Positions 31,218-40,114 of a DNA stretch of 64,000 nucleotides are shown here, piece by piece. The position numbers were made by a program, and so were the translations under genes. The stretch spans positions 434,001 through 498,000 of the forward strand of contig NZ_CP031947.1 in assembly GCF_003443535.1 (NCBI RefSeq). The letters are read 5' to 3'. This stretch comes from Ruegeria sp. AD91A. Lineage in GTDB: Bacteria; Pseudomonadota; Alphaproteobacteria; Rhodobacterales; Rhodobacteraceae. The notes beneath the pieces were generated by a model. That model searched no databases, was not told the DNA's origin, and was given only the letters and a program-made list of their open reading frames with translations. Each line of letters opens with the position of its first letter. Position 1 is the stretch's first letter.

Positions 31218-31868
31218 TCAGGCCGGCACCAGCTTCCCGTCGCGAAGGTCCAGTTCATCCGGTGCCAGTTCCGTGCGGAACGCCGGCGAATGACTGACCA
31301 GCAGAATCGCCTGTGGCAACGCTCGCAGGATTTCCAGCAAGCGCGCTTCGTTTTTCGTATCCAGCGCATTCGTCGGTTCGTCCAGCAACAGAGCTTCGGG
31401 ATCCATCGCCAGAACTGTCGCCAGTGTCACCAGCCGTTTTTCACCGCCTGACAATTTGTGTGTGATGCGGTTCTTTAAGTGCATCAAGTCCAGATCGCCC
31501 AGCACTTCATCGACAATGGCAATCGCTTCGTCGCGTGTCTTGCCCAGATTGAGCGGCCCAAAGGCGATGTCTTCGGCGACGGTCGGGCAGAACAGTTGAT
31601 CGTCCGCATCCTGAAATACAAGCCCCACCCGGCGGCGCACTTCGTGGAAATCCGCCTCCTCCACGCGTTGCTGACCAAAAACGGTGACGGTGCCAGAACT
31701 CGGGCGCTGCAACCCAAGTATGATGCGCAGGAGCGTCGATTTTCCCGCACCGTTCGGACCAGTCAGAGACAGGCGCTGCCCGGCATTCAGGCTCAGGCTT
31801 GCCCCGTCGAGGACGGGTGGCTGGCCGGGGTAGGAAAAACAGATGTCTTCTAGCGCGATCAGTGTCAT
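31218..31868 (-). CDS. cbiO: energy-coupling factor transporter ATPase (cobalt)
   Basis: This 216-residue ABC ATPase powers cobalt uptake. It shows Walker A (GPNGAGKST, about residues 38-46), the Q-loop VFQDADDQLFCPTVAEDIAFG that is typical of ECF ATPases, the signature LSGGEKRLVTLATVLA, Walker B LLLDEPT and the switch His in VSHSP. It is shorter than the usual CbiO of about 270, lacking C-terminal extension. It overlaps cbiQ by 4 bases and is the last gene of the riboswitch-controlled operon. Confidence 0.92.
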   Translation of the reverse strand: MTLIALEDICFSYPGQPPVLDGASLSLNAGQRLSLTGPNGAGKSTLLRIILGLQRPSSGTVTVFGQQRVEEADFHEVRRRVGLVFQDADDQLFCPTVAEDIAFGPLNLGKTRDEAIAIVDEVLGDLDLMHLKNRITHKLSGGEKRLVTLATVLAMDPEALLLDEPTNALDTKNEARLLEILRALPQAILLVSHSPAFRTELAPDELDLRDGKLVPA

Positions 31869-32644
31869 ACGAATTCCAGAATGATCAGACCCAGGCAGAG
31901 ACCGCTGAATCCAGCAGCAAACACAATGTCTCTGCGGGTCAGGTCAAATTCCTGAAGCAACGGCATACGCCCGGAAAACCCCCGGCACTTCATCGCGGCC
32001 AGAATGCGTTCCGATCTTTCGATCGCGCGCACCAGCATCATGCCCACCAGGTAACCAAAGCTGCGATATGTGTGCCAGTTGGTCGCTGGCCGAAAACCGC
32101 GCACCTTCATGGCGGCGCGCAAGCGCAGATACTCTTCCCGCAACACCTCGATATACCGAATTGTAAACATCAGAAGGTAAACCAGCTTTTCAGGGCAACG
32201 CAGACGATGCAAGGCGTGACCCAGAGTGACCGGCTCCATCGTGCCAACCAACACCAGCAGGGACAGGATCACGGCATTGGCGGTCAAAGAAATCTGGACC
32301 GCTTTCCAGAAACCTTGCCAGCTTGCCGGGTACCCCCAAAGCGTGAACATCAGGTCTCCGGGCATGGAAAAGGGCAGCAGGATCAGCATAAACAGGATGA
32401 ATCCATCCATCATGGCCATTCGCTTCAACGTCTTTCGCCACGGCAAGCGTGAAATCATCAAAAGCGAAAGAGAAACGGTCAACGCCGCGCAAAGCGCAAT
32501 GAGGGCTGACAGCGCCACGGTCACGACTGCAAAAGCAACTGCCATGACGATCCGCATCCGGGGATCCAGCAGGTTGATCAGACCTTCAGGCCCGTCACCG
32601 GCTTCGGCCAGTGTTTTCTCTTGGTGCCCCAGGACGTGTGCCAT
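31865..32644 (-). CDS. cbiQ: energy-coupling factor transmembrane protein
   Basis: This 259-residue T-component has about five hydrophobic helices. Its coupling-helix region contains EEYLRLRAAMKVRGFRPA and ERSERILAAMKCRGF, the two Ala-Arg-Gly-type motifs that contact the ATPase. It links the CbiM substrate-binding membrane protein to CbiO. It overlaps both neighbours (4 bases with cbiO, 1 base with the preceding gene), consistent with coordinated translation. Confidence 0.92.
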   Translation of the reverse strand: MAHVLGHQEKTLAEAGDGPEGLINLLDPRMRIVMAVAFAVVTVALSALIALCAALTVSLSLLMISRLPWRKTLKRMAMMDGFILFMLILLPFSMPGDLMFTLWGYPASWQGFWKAVQISLTANAVILSLLVLVGTMEPVTLGHALHRLRCPEKLVYLLMFTIRYIEVLREEYLRLRAAMKVRGFRPATNWHTYRSFGYLVGMMLVRAIERSERILAAMKCRGFSGRMPLLQEFDLTRRDIVFAAGFSGLCLGLIILEFV

Positions 32645-33219
32645 CAGGCCGCCAGCTTGCGGCGCGCCGCCATGTAAAAGCCCAGACCGAACAGACCAAC
32701 GATGTACCCGATCCCGCCAAGGATGGTTTGCAGGTCATTCTGTTCGCGATAGGCCGCGATCTCGCGCCTGAGCGGGCGCAACTCGTCACGAACGGCCTTT
32801 GCGATAACCTGTCGTTCCTCTTGGCCTAGTGAAGTCGCGGAACCGACAGTCTGGGCCATGGTCGCCGAAGTTGCGCTGTCCGCTTTTTCTGCGACAACAC
32901 CCATAATCTGCGCGACGTCCTCTGCAGGCATAGTAACCTGGGCCACGTGCCCGGCGCCCAGGTCAGCAAAGAATGTATGCGCCACGGCTGAGTTCGGAGT
33001 ATAGATAAAAAACCCGTCTGCATCCGTCACCGTGCGACCCAGCTCTGCCCCATCCGGGCCAGTAACAATGACTTCGGTATCGCTTGCCATATCGCCGCTG
33101 GAAAAACCGATCTCACCCTCTATGGCATCACCGGACACAAAAACACCGGCTATGACTTTATGCGCCTGCGCAGACAAAGGCGCACAGCACAAAGCCAGTG
33201 TGATAACCAGATGCTTCAT
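32644..33219 (-). CDS. NikL/CbiN-like accessory protein of the cobalt ECF transporter
   Basis: This 191-residue protein has a signal peptide (MKHLVITLALCCAPLSAQA) and then HKVIAGVFVSGDAIEGEIGF, a beta-sandwich-like domain. It ends in one C-terminal membrane helix (ILGGIGYIVGLFGLGFYMAA) followed by a basic tail. A mature N-terminal His is typical of NikL-type metal transporter components. It takes the place occupied by cbiN in other operons, between cbiM and cbiQ, and overlaps cbiM by 4 bases. The NikL relation is judged from architecture. Confidence 0.75.
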   Translation of the reverse strand: MKHLVITLALCCAPLSAQAHKVIAGVFVSGDAIEGEIGFSSGDMASDTEVIVTGPDGAELGRTVTDADGFFIYTPNSAVAHTFFADLGAGHVAQVTMPAEDVAQIMGVVAEKADSATSATMAQTVGSATSLGQEERQVIAKAVRDELRPLRREIAAYREQNDLQTILGGIGYIVGLFGLGFYMAARRKLAA

Positions 33220-33827
33220 GTGGTCGCTCCTCTGACAAACAGCTCGGGCTTGACTTTGCGCGCCAGCAAAACGGCGAACCCGGTCAAAATCGCTTCGATG
33301 GCCATGACAGGTATATGTGCAAAGAAAACAAGCTTGGCAGCGGGCAGGAACTCATCCCCCGACAGTGCCAGTGAAGTCGCGACCATGCCGGTCGTCGCCG
33401 CAATGGCAAATGCGCCGCCCAAGCCACCCCAGATCGCACCCTGCAAAGGCGTCCCACGCGCGATCAGACGACCAAACAACAATCCGGCCACCACCGCGGG
33501 CAAAGCGATATTGACGGTGTTGATCCCCAACACCGTCAATCCGCCAAAGCCGAAAAAGACCGCCTGCAGCAAAAGCCCGACGAACAAAGCCGGGAATGCG
33601 GCCCAGCCAAGCAGCAGTCCAGCCATGCCATTGAGGATCAAATGTACCGATGACGGACCAATGGGTACGTGGATCAACGATGCCACGAAGAAACTGGCTG
33701 ACAACACTCCGGCAGTGGGGATGCGGTCAAGATCAAGTGACCTGAGGCCCATGGCAATCCCACCCGCAGCGGCGACGGCACCGCCGACCACGACCGGGTT
33801 GGAAAGGGCTCCGTCGACGATGTGCAT
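33216..33827 (-). CDS. cbiM: cobalt transporter substrate-binding membrane protein
   Basis: This 203-residue S-component has the N-terminal MHIVDGALS, whose free amino end and His2 bind the metal ion in this family. Further landmarks are HVPIGPSSVHLILNGMAGLLLGW and several hydrophobic helices. Cobalt rather than nickel is favoured because a cobalamin riboswitch precedes the operon. It starts 7 bases before the end of the DUF4198 gene spacing and overlaps the NikL-like gene by 4 bases. Confidence 0.9.
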   Translation of the reverse strand: MHIVDGALSNPVVVGGAVAAAGGIAMGLRSLDLDRIPTAGVLSASFFVASLIHVPIGPSSVHLILNGMAGLLLGWAAFPALFVGLLLQAVFFGFGGLTVLGINTVNIALPAVVAGLLFGRLIARGTPLQGAIWGGLGGAFAIAATTGMVATSLALSGDEFLPAAKLVFFAHIPVMAIEAILTGFAVLLARKVKPELFVRGATT

Positions 33828-33833
33828 TTGGGT

Positions 33834-34619
33834 TTACTCCAGATCCCAGGCGCGGATCCAGATGACCGCATCCTGACTAAGTTCTTTACCCTCATGTTCG
33901 GTCACTGGACCTGAACCTAGTGCTGCGAAACCCCAGTAACCGGCTTTTGGAACGCCAAACGAAAAGTACCCGTTGTCGTCCGATATGGCGACCACGGCAC
34001 CACCCGGCATTGGTGACACCTTCGGTGTCGAAGCGGCCGAGCTCTCCATGCCAGGTTCGGCGGCCATGTACTCGATCTCGATCTCAGCACCTGCAACCGG
34101 CTGACCATCAGCCATCACACGGCCCGTGAAGGTCGAACCCGCGATGATGTTGGTCGGCTTGTTAAGCGGTATGATCTCGGTCAGCAGACCCACAGGGTTC
34201 ATCCAGTCGGTCGGCAATGCGTTGCGGTTCAGGAACGCTTTGGTGAACTGCTGGATATAGATGTCTTCGGCTTCCTCATAATAAGGTTGAGGAACCGTCA
34301 CCAGCACGTAATCGCCCGAACGTTTGACAGGAACACTGCCTTTGAACGCCGCCCCCTCGTTTTCTCCACCGGTGAAGCGGACAGGTTCCAGCGTATCAAG
34401 TAAATCAGTTTTTTTGCCGTTGTGGATCACATAGAATTCCTGCGGCTTTTCCATATCCATGACATGACCGTTCTCGAACGGATGCCAGAAGATCAGCTTG
34501 ACCGGCACATCGCCGGGTTTCTCGATCATGGTGTCGGTGGTGTATTCCAAAAGGAAATGCGCATTTGCCATGGCAGGAAGTGCCATCGCTGCAGCGGCTG
34601 CACTGAGCAGCTTTTTCAT
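33834..34619 (-). CDS. DUF4198 (NikK-like) periplasmic protein
   Basis: This 261-residue protein has a signal peptide (KKLLSAAAAAMALPAMANA) followed by a mature His (HFLLEYTTD). It then contains beta-rich DUF4198 sequence, with KLIFWHPFENGHVMDMEKP and a C-terminal DDNGYFSFGVPKAGYWGFAAL. NikK-type proteins of this kind accompany ECF metal transporters and probably deliver metal in the periplasm. It is the first gene after the riboswitch. ATG 34619 was chosen because it begins the signal peptide; the open frame extends into the leader. Confidence 0.85.
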   Translation of the reverse strand: MKKLLSAAAAAMALPAMANAHFLLEYTTDTMIEKPGDVPVKLIFWHPFENGHVMDMEKPQEFYVIHNGKKTDLLDTLEPVRFTGGENEGAAFKGSVPVKRSGDYVLVTVPQPYYEEAEDIYIQQFTKAFLNRNALPTDWMNPVGLLTEIIPLNKPTNIIAGSTFTGRVMADGQPVAGAEIEIEYMAAEPGMESSAASTPKVSPMPGGAVVAISDDNGYFSFGVPKAGYWGFAALGSGPVTEHEGKELSQDAVIWIRAWDLE

Positions 34620-34765
34620 GAACAGTCGTCCTTGTCCCGTCGCGCCAATCCCGGTGCGAAATTCACTTTGACTGCGGGACATCCAACGCCAAATTGCCCT
34701 TTCAGGCATCCTGGTCCGACGCACATCCCGTCGCCGATGAGGAGCGCCCCTTATGGGGGCACATG

Positions 34766-34935
34766 CCCGGCAGGTATCCTGACTTGCGGGTCAAAGCGTC
34801 GGACTGGCCTTCCCGGGAAAACCCCAGTGGCGTTTCAGCCCTGCTCGCCGCTTACAGTTGCGGGTGCAGTTGCGGAATTGGGCCTGAGCCCGCACCGCAT
34901 TCCCTATTGATTCCAGAGCGCGCCCCGGAACCGGA
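34766..34935 (-). ncRNA. cobalamin (AdoCbl) riboswitch
   Basis: Read on the minus strand, the leader contains the ordered conserved blocks of this riboswitch: GGTTCCGG, GGGAATGCGGTG, CCGCAACTGTAAGCGG, GCCACTGG, CGGGAAGGC, and the B12 box AGTCAGGATACCTGCC at 34768-34783. A GCCCC/GGGGC hairpin follows at about 34744-34757. The leader precedes the DUF4198-cbiM operon and explains cobalt uptake control: high cobalamin should lower expression. The hairpin has no T-run, so control of translation or Rho access may be more likely than intrinsic termination. The remaining 34620-34743 and 34936-35076 show no gene. Confidence 0.95.
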
Positions 34936-35076
34936 CATGTCCAGCGGCTTGCCAGACAATCCCAGTCTCCGTCAACGATCAATTGTGATGGCGGTCAAAA
35001 AAGTTATGAGCCTGGGAAGTCTGGTGTGGTTTGACGTGCTTTGGTAAGCATCAGTGGAAGAAGGGGAAATACACTT

Positions 35077-36282
35077 CTAGGCTTCTGAAAGATACCTTTC
35101 CGACAACGGCAAGCTTGCTGCGCCCAGCGAGCGCGCATCCGGGCCCACGGCCCCCGCCAGCACCAAAGGGCGCTCAAGACCGGTCAGGTTAACCTCGGAC
35201 AGTTTGTTTTCGACCAATTCAACCAAATGCGCCTTGATGTCCGGCGGCATCCAGCCGTCAATCTTTACGCATTCAAAGTCGATTAAACTGCATGATGATA
35301 CAATCGCATATGCAATCCCGCTCGCGGTCTTATTCAACCAGTTCTCCAGTTGAGCTTTTGGCACATCCCAATGCTCGGTCGATTCCCATAAAGAATGCGA
35401 GGTTGCCCCTGCTGTCGTGATTGCACGCTCGAGCACATAAAGGCTAGCCACGTCAATCAGCGGCTTCACACCGCCTGCGTCATCAGGAACAGGCAAAGGA
35501 CCGAGCGCGCCTGCATTTCCCCGACCAGAAAAGATCGAGCCATTAAGGACCACCCCGCCGCCAATGAAGAAGCCGACGTAGAAATACAAAAAATCTCTTG
35601 GCCCGTCAGCCGGGCCAAAAACCAATTCCGCACCACAGGCCGCTGTCGCGTCATTTTGAAGGAAAACTGGCATATTGCAGCTGAGAGCCAGGTCCGCTTT
35701 TAAGTCCGACGCGCGCCACGGGTCCATTTTTTCCTGAGGAACCTGCAAAGTCTTCGCCCAGTCCCACAGGTAAAAGGGCATAGCTATTCCGAGCCCCGCG
35801 ATCCGGCTTTTGGACTCAGGTGACATGGACGACATCACTTTCCCAAGACTCTCTCTGGAAAAATCCAAAGTGGCATTCGGCGTTGGATAGTCATAGGTTC
35901 GCCTCTCTCGTTGCCGCACGTTTCCGACAAAGTCAGTCAAAACCAGTTCGGTACTGCGGCGCCCGACTTTAAGCCCAAAGAAGAACGCACCATCCGGATT
36001 GAGGCGCATAGGAACAGAAGGCTGCCCGACTTTCCCGCGAACCGGTTCACCGCGCAGAAGCAACCCATCCTTTTCCAATAGACGCATAATGACGGAAACC
36101 GTTTGTGCCGACAGTCCCGTCATGCGCGCGATTTCGGACTTCGCAAGGGCCTGATGGCGCCGGACAAGAGATAACACAAGGCGTTCGTTTCGGGCCCGCA
36201 TGCCGCTTTGGTTCGTTCCGCGCACCTCTGACCCGTGCGAGCCAATCGAGTTTGTCTGAGATGAATATTCAGGCACGACCAC
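35077..36282 (-). CDS. frcR: ROK-family repressor of the fructose operon
   Basis: This 401-residue ROK protein has an N-terminal winged helix-turn-helix (SEIARMTGLSAQTVSVIMRLLEKDGLL, about residues 49-75). The sugar-kinase-like ROK domain that follows contains VFLQNDATAACGAE and FYVGFFIGGGVVLNGSIFSGRGNAGALG. The usual zinc-binding cysteine cluster is not obvious. It is divergent from frcBCAK, the arrangement described for frcR in Sinorhizobium. The start is a GTG at 36282; Met28 is an alternative. It probably represses frcB and its own gene until sugar is present. Confidence 0.87.
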   Translation of the reverse strand: MVVPEYSSQTNSIGSHGSEVRGTNQSGMRARNERLVLSLVRRHQALAKSEIARMTGLSAQTVSVIMRLLEKDGLLLRGEPVRGKVGQPSVPMRLNPDGAFFFGLKVGRRSTELVLTDFVGNVRQRERRTYDYPTPNATLDFSRESLGKVMSSMSPESKSRIAGLGIAMPFYLWDWAKTLQVPQEKMDPWRASDLKADLALSCNMPVFLQNDATAACGAELVFGPADGPRDFLYFYVGFFIGGGVVLNGSIFSGRGNAGALGPLPVPDDAGGVKPLIDVASLYVLERAITTAGATSHSLWESTEHWDVPKAQLENWLNKTASGIAYAIVSSCSLIDFECVKIDGWMPPDIKAHLVELVENKLSEVNLTGLERPLVLAGAVGPDARSLGAASLPLSERYLSEA

Positions 36283-36326
36283 CCCTTTCTTGCTTGAGAA
36301 TGAGAAAGCCGACCCGCCCTGTCAAT

Positions 36327-36351
36327 AATAAATAAGAGTGAGTTATTTATT
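36327..36351. promoter_or_regulatory. inverted-repeat operator in the frcR-frcB divergent region
   Basis: AATAAATAA and TTATTTATT form perfect 9-base arms around a 7-base spacer. They sit directly against a TTGACT that could be a -35 element for frcB. AT-rich inverted repeats of this type are usual for ROK repressors, so this is the likely FrcR site. Confidence 0.6.
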
Positions 36352-36455
36352 GACTCGATATTTGATTCTTGTGATGGTTTCTCATGGGATCAGGTTATTT
36401 TTGCCTGATCGCACTCGTGCCCTCATGGGCATTAGAAAAACTGGGAGGATTATCG

Positions 36456-37475
36456 ATGAAACTTGCAAGACTTGCGGGCGCGACAGCGCTGGCAGCTGCT
36501 GCAATGGCTGGCAGTGCAATGGCGGAAGGTGAAACTGTTTGCCTGATCACCAAGACGGACACCAACCCGTTCTTTGTCAAAATGAAGGAGGGCGCGACAG
36601 CGAAGGCGGAAGAGCTGGGAATGACGTTGAAAGCCTTTGCGGGCAAGGTCGACGGTGACCATGAAACGCAGGTGCAAGCCATTGAGACCTGCATTCTGGA
36701 CGGCGCCAAAGGCATTCTGCTGACGGCCTCGGACACATCATCCATCGTTCCGGCTGTGAAGCAGGCGCGGGATGCAGGGGTTCTGGTAATCGCTCTGGAT
36801 ACGCCGCTGGAACCCATTGACTCGGCTGACGCGACGTTCGCCACGGACAATTTCCTTGCCGGGCTGTTGATTGGACAATGGGCCAAAGCCACGCTGGGCG
36901 ACGCCGCCAACGACGCCAAAATCGCGACACTGGATCTTGCCGTCAGCCAGCCGACAGTGGATGTGCTGCGCAATCAGGGCTTCCTTCAGGGCTTCGGTGT
37001 TGATCTGGCAGACCCGAACGTGATCGGCGATGAAGATGACCCCCGTCTGGTCGGGAGTGATGTCACTGCCGGCAACGAAGAAGGAGGTCGCCGCGCGATG
37101 GAAAACCTACTGGCCAAGGATCCGACGATCAACGTTGTTCACACCATCAACGAACCTGCGGCGGCAGGCGCTTATGAAGCGCTCAAAGCCATCGGACGTG
37201 AAAATGACGTACTCATCGTTTCCGTGGACGGAGGCTGCCCGGGCGTCCAAAACGTTGCTGATGGTGTTATCGGCGCAACGTCGCAGCAATACCCGCTGTT
37301 GATGGCATCACTGGGGGTTGAGGCCGTCAAGAAATGGGCGGACGAAGGTGTAAAACCTGAAAACACACCCGGTAAGGATTTCTTTGACACCGGCGTGGCG
37401 CTTGTAACGGACAAGGCCGCTGATGGCGTCGAGTCAATCTCGGTCAAAGAAGGCATGGACCTCTGCTGGGGTTGA
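36456..37475 (+). CDS. frcB: fructose-type ABC transporter, periplasmic binding protein
   Basis: This 339-residue protein has a signal peptide ([23 protein letters not shown]) and a type-I sugar-binding domain. The latter contains [49 protein letters not shown] and a [14 protein letters not shown] segment. It delivers fructose (also ribose or mannose in the characterised Sinorhizobium system) to FrcC/FrcA. ATG 36456 follows a GGGAGGA site; the longer open frame is untranslated leader. A hairpin after the gene probably lets the binding protein be made in excess. Confidence 0.9.
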   Translation: MKLARLAGATALAAAAMAGSAMAEGETVCLITKTDTNPFFVKMKEGATAKAEELGMTLKAFAGKVDGDHETQVQAIETCILDGAKGILLTASDTSSIVPAVKQARDAGVLVIALDTPLEPIDSADATFATDNFLAGLLIGQWAKATLGDAANDAKIATLDLAVSQPTVDVLRNQGFLQGFGVDLADPNVIGDEDDPRLVGSDVTAGNEEGGRRAMENLLAKDPTINVVHTINEPAAAGAYEALKAIGRENDVLIVSVDGGCPGVQNVADGVIGATSQQYPLLMASLGVEAVKKWADEGVKPENTPGKDFFDTGVALVTDKAADGVESISVKEGMDLCWG

Positions 37476-37486
37476 CCTGATCACCC

Positions 37487-37511
37487 GGAGGGCCGCAGAG
37501 GGCGGCCTTCC
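37487..37511 (+). terminator. partial terminator between frcB and frcC
   Basis: A 10-base stem GGAGGGCCGC / GCGGCCTTCC (one G-T pair) with a 5-base loop is followed by GCTTTTC. It lies just past the frcB stop. Such hairpins commonly lower transcription into the permease and ATPase genes and stabilise the binding-protein message. Confidence 0.6.
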
Positions 37512-37583
37512 GCTTTTCAAGCCACCCATTCGCCCGAAAACTTGCTAGAGTCGTCAGTGACCTGACGCTTTGGGGGAACCTTT

Positions 37584-38657
37584 ATGTCCGATACTTCACG
37601 ACGATCAGACGACTTCGAAGCCGCTGCACAAGGCAGCCCGGAACAGATTGCCGAATTTGACGATCACCACCGCGGGTTTGTCGGAACGGTTCAGCATTTT
37701 CTGCATGTGAACCCCTCTCTGGTGCCGTTGATCGTTCTTGTGGCTGCCATCGTCATTTTCGGTGTATTGTTGGGCTCCAAGTTTTTCTCGCCATTTGCGC
37801 TGACCCTGATCCTGCAGCAGGTTCAGATTGTCGGGATCGTGGCTGCGGCGCAAAGCCTTGTCATCCTGACGGCAGGTATCGATCTTAGCGTCGGGGCAAT
37901 CATGGTAATGTCGTCGGTTGTGATGGGTCAGTTCACCTTCCGGTATGGGCTGCCGCCATCGGTCTCGATCATTTGCGGCCTTTTCGTTGGCACAGCAATC
38001 GGCGCGGTGAACGGTTATCTTGTCAGCCGCATCAAACTGCCGCCGTTCATCGTGACGCTTGGAATGTGGCAAATCGTTCTCGCGGCAAATTTCCTCTATT
38101 CTCAGAACGAAACCATCCGGTCACAGGAGATCGAGGAACATGCCAGCATCCTGCAACTGTTCGGTGCCAAGTTTAACGTCGGCGGGGCTGTATTCACCGT
38201 CGGCGTGATCTTCATGCTGGTGCTTATCCTCGTACTTTCCTACGCGCTTCGTCATACCGCCTGGGGAAGGCATGTCTATGCGGTCGGTGATGATCCGGAA
38301 GCCGCCGAGCTGTCCGGTGTCAATGTGCATCGCACGCTGATGTCAGTTTACATGCTGTCCGGGCTGATCTGCGCTTTCGCGGGCTGGGCCCTGATTGGTC
38401 GCATTGGGTCCGTGTCTCCGACGTCAGGACAGTTGGCAAACATTGAAAGCATAACGGCGGTCGTGATCGGGGGTATATCCTTGTTCGGTGGTCGCGGGTC
38501 CATTCTTGGGTCGCTGTTCGGAGCGTTGATCGTCGGCGTCTTCACACTTGGGCTTCGATTGCTGGGCGCTGATGCGCAATGGACGTTCCTGTTGATCGGC
38601 ATCCTTATCATCGCAGCGGTCGCGGTCGACCAGTGGATCAGAAAGGTGGCAGCCTGA
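37584..38657 (+). CDS. frcC: fructose-type ABC transporter permease
   Basis: This 357-residue permease belongs to the RbsC/AraH type. A polar N-terminal tail of about 45 residues precedes the first membrane helix. Family blocks include AQSLVILTAGIDLSVGAIMV, KLPPFIVTLGMW, YAVGDDPEAAELSGVNV and SITAVVIGGISLFGGRGSILG. It forms the membrane pore with FrcA as ATPase. Its TGA stop overlaps the frcA ATG by one base. The hydrophilic N-terminal extension fits FrcC-type permeases. Confidence 0.9.
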   Translation: MSDTSRRSDDFEAAAQGSPEQIAEFDDHHRGFVGTVQHFLHVNPSLVPLIVLVAAIVIFGVLLGSKFFSPFALTLILQQVQIVGIVAAAQSLVILTAGIDLSVGAIMVMSSVVMGQFTFRYGLPPSVSIICGLFVGTAIGAVNGYLVSRIKLPPFIVTLGMWQIVLAANFLYSQNETIRSQEIEEHASILQLFGAKFNVGGAVFTVGVIFMLVLILVLSYALRHTAWGRHVYAVGDDPEAAELSGVNVHRTLMSVYMLSGLICAFAGWALIGRIGSVSPTSGQLANIESITAVVIGGISLFGGRGSILGSLFGALIVGVFTLGLRLLGADAQWTFLLIGILIIAAVAVDQWIRKVAA

Positions 38658-39433
38658 TGGAACCTATTCTCAAAGGACGGAACCTTGTGAAGCGCTACGG
38701 CAAGGTAACGGCGCTGGATCAGTGCGATTTCGACCTGATGCCGGGCGAAATTCTGGCCGTGATCGGCGACAACGGCGCAGGCAAATCAACACTGATCAAG
38801 GCGGTATCAGGCGCGGTGGTGCCGGATGAAGGTGAGGTTTGGCTGGAAGGCCAGAAAGTGAACTTTCATTCCCCGATTGACGCGCGCGAAGCCGGTATCG
38901 AAACGGTCTACCAGACGCTTGCTATGTCCCCCGCCCTGTCGATTGCGGACAACATCTTCATGGGGCGCGAAATCCGGCGCAAAGGGCCGTTGGGATCATG
39001 GTTCCGAATGCTCGACCGTCCGGCGATGGAGAAATTCGCCCGCGACAAATTGAGCGAACTGGGCCTGATGACAATCCAGAATATCAATCAAGCCGTTGAA
39101 ACTCTGTCCGGGGGTCAGCGTCAGGGTGTTGCCGTGGCGCGGGCCGCGGCGTTCGGCTCGAAGGTCATCATCTTGGACGAGCCAACGGCCGCACTGGGTG
39201 TGAAGGAAAGCCGTCGCGTTCTTGAACTGATCCTGGACGTGAAATCGCGTGGCATTCCGATCATCCTGATCAGCCACAATATGCCACATGTTTTTGAGGT
39301 CGCCGATCGAATTCACGTGCATCGGCTTGGCAAACGCCTGTGCGTCGTTGATCCCAAGGATTACACGATGTCCGACGCAGTGGCGTTCATGACCGGTGCC
39401 AAGGAACCGCCCGCCGAGGATCAGGCCGCGTGA
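38657..39433 (+). CDS. frcA: fructose-type ABC transporter ATPase
   Basis: This 258-residue protein has a single ATPase domain, unlike the double-domain RbsA/MglA proteins, and that is characteristic of FrcA. It has Walker A GDNGAGKST, the Q-loop TVYQTLAMSPALSIADNIFMG, the signature LSGGQRQGVAVARA, Walker B VIILDEPTAALG and the switch His in LISHNMPH. The start ATG 38657 overlaps frcC. The last codons overlap the frcK start. Confidence 0.92.
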   Translation: MEPILKGRNLVKRYGKVTALDQCDFDLMPGEILAVIGDNGAGKSTLIKAVSGAVVPDEGEVWLEGQKVNFHSPIDAREAGIETVYQTLAMSPALSIADNIFMGREIRRKGPLGSWFRMLDRPAMEKFARDKLSELGLMTIQNINQAVETLSGGQRQGVAVARAAAFGSKVIILDEPTAALGVKESRRVLELILDVKSRGIPIILISHNMPHVFEVADRIHVHRLGKRLCVVDPKDYTMSDAVAFMTGAKEPPAEDQAA

Positions 39434-40068
39434 CTGGCAAACTTGCCACCCCCAAGGCGCTAGCAAGCAGAATCGCGGATGCCGTTCAAGCTTTGCCGCC
39501 GCTGCAAGACCGGCATCTTGTCGCGATAGCCGGGCCGCCGGGATCGGGGAAAACGACTGCGGCCAGCCTTGCGACCACAGAGCTCAATCTACGCGGCGTC
39601 GCAACCGGCCTGGTTTCCATGGACGGCTTCCATTATGACAACGTGATCTTGAAGGGTCGCGGCTTACTGAACTGCAAAGGATCCCCCGAAACCTTTGACC
39701 TTGCCGGCTTTCATGCATTGCTTGGTCGATTGCGTACGGAAGGAGAAGTCGCAGTACCCGAGTTTGTCCGAAATCTCGATCTGGCTATTGCTGCGCGGTC
39801 TATGATCACAGCGGATCAGCGCGTTGTTCTGGTTGAAGGCAATTACCTTCTCTTGAATGAACCGGGTTGGTCGGAACTGCACCAACTGTGGACATTCAAG
39901 GTATTCTTGGACACCGATTTGAAAACACTTGAAACCCGCCTGACCAACAGATGGATCGGCCACGGTTTGAACAAAAAAGCCGCCATGGACCGTGCGCAGT
40001 CCAACGATCTGCCGAATGCGGAACGTGTGATCCAAAATTCGGTATCCGGCGATCTGGCCCTGACTTGA
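39430..40068 (+). CDS. frcK: nucleoside/sugar kinase-like P-loop protein
   Basis: This 212-residue P-loop kinase of the pantothenate/uridine-kinase type has Walker A AGPPGSGKTTAA (about residues 34-45). MDGFHYDNVILKGRG is a likely substrate and base-binding segment, and VVLVEGNYLLLNEPGW is Walker-B-like. FrcK of Sinorhizobium is encoded in the same position; its exact substrate is uncertain. The start is a GTG overlapping the frcA stop (GTGA). It closes the frc operon and is convergent with the racemase-family gene. Confidence 0.85.
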   Translation: MTGKLATPKALASRIADAVQALPPLQDRHLVAIAGPPGSGKTTAASLATTELNLRGVATGLVSMDGFHYDNVILKGRGLLNCKGSPETFDLAGFHALLGRLRTEGEVAVPEFVRNLDLAIAARSMITADQRVVLVEGNYLLLNEPGWSELHQLWTFKVFLDTDLKTLETRLTNRWIGHGLNKKAAMDRAQSNDLPNAERVIQNSVSGDLALT

Positions 40069-40114
40069 GTTTTCCCTGCGGCCAACAAAATCCGTCTTGA
40101 TGGAAGGCCAGAGG

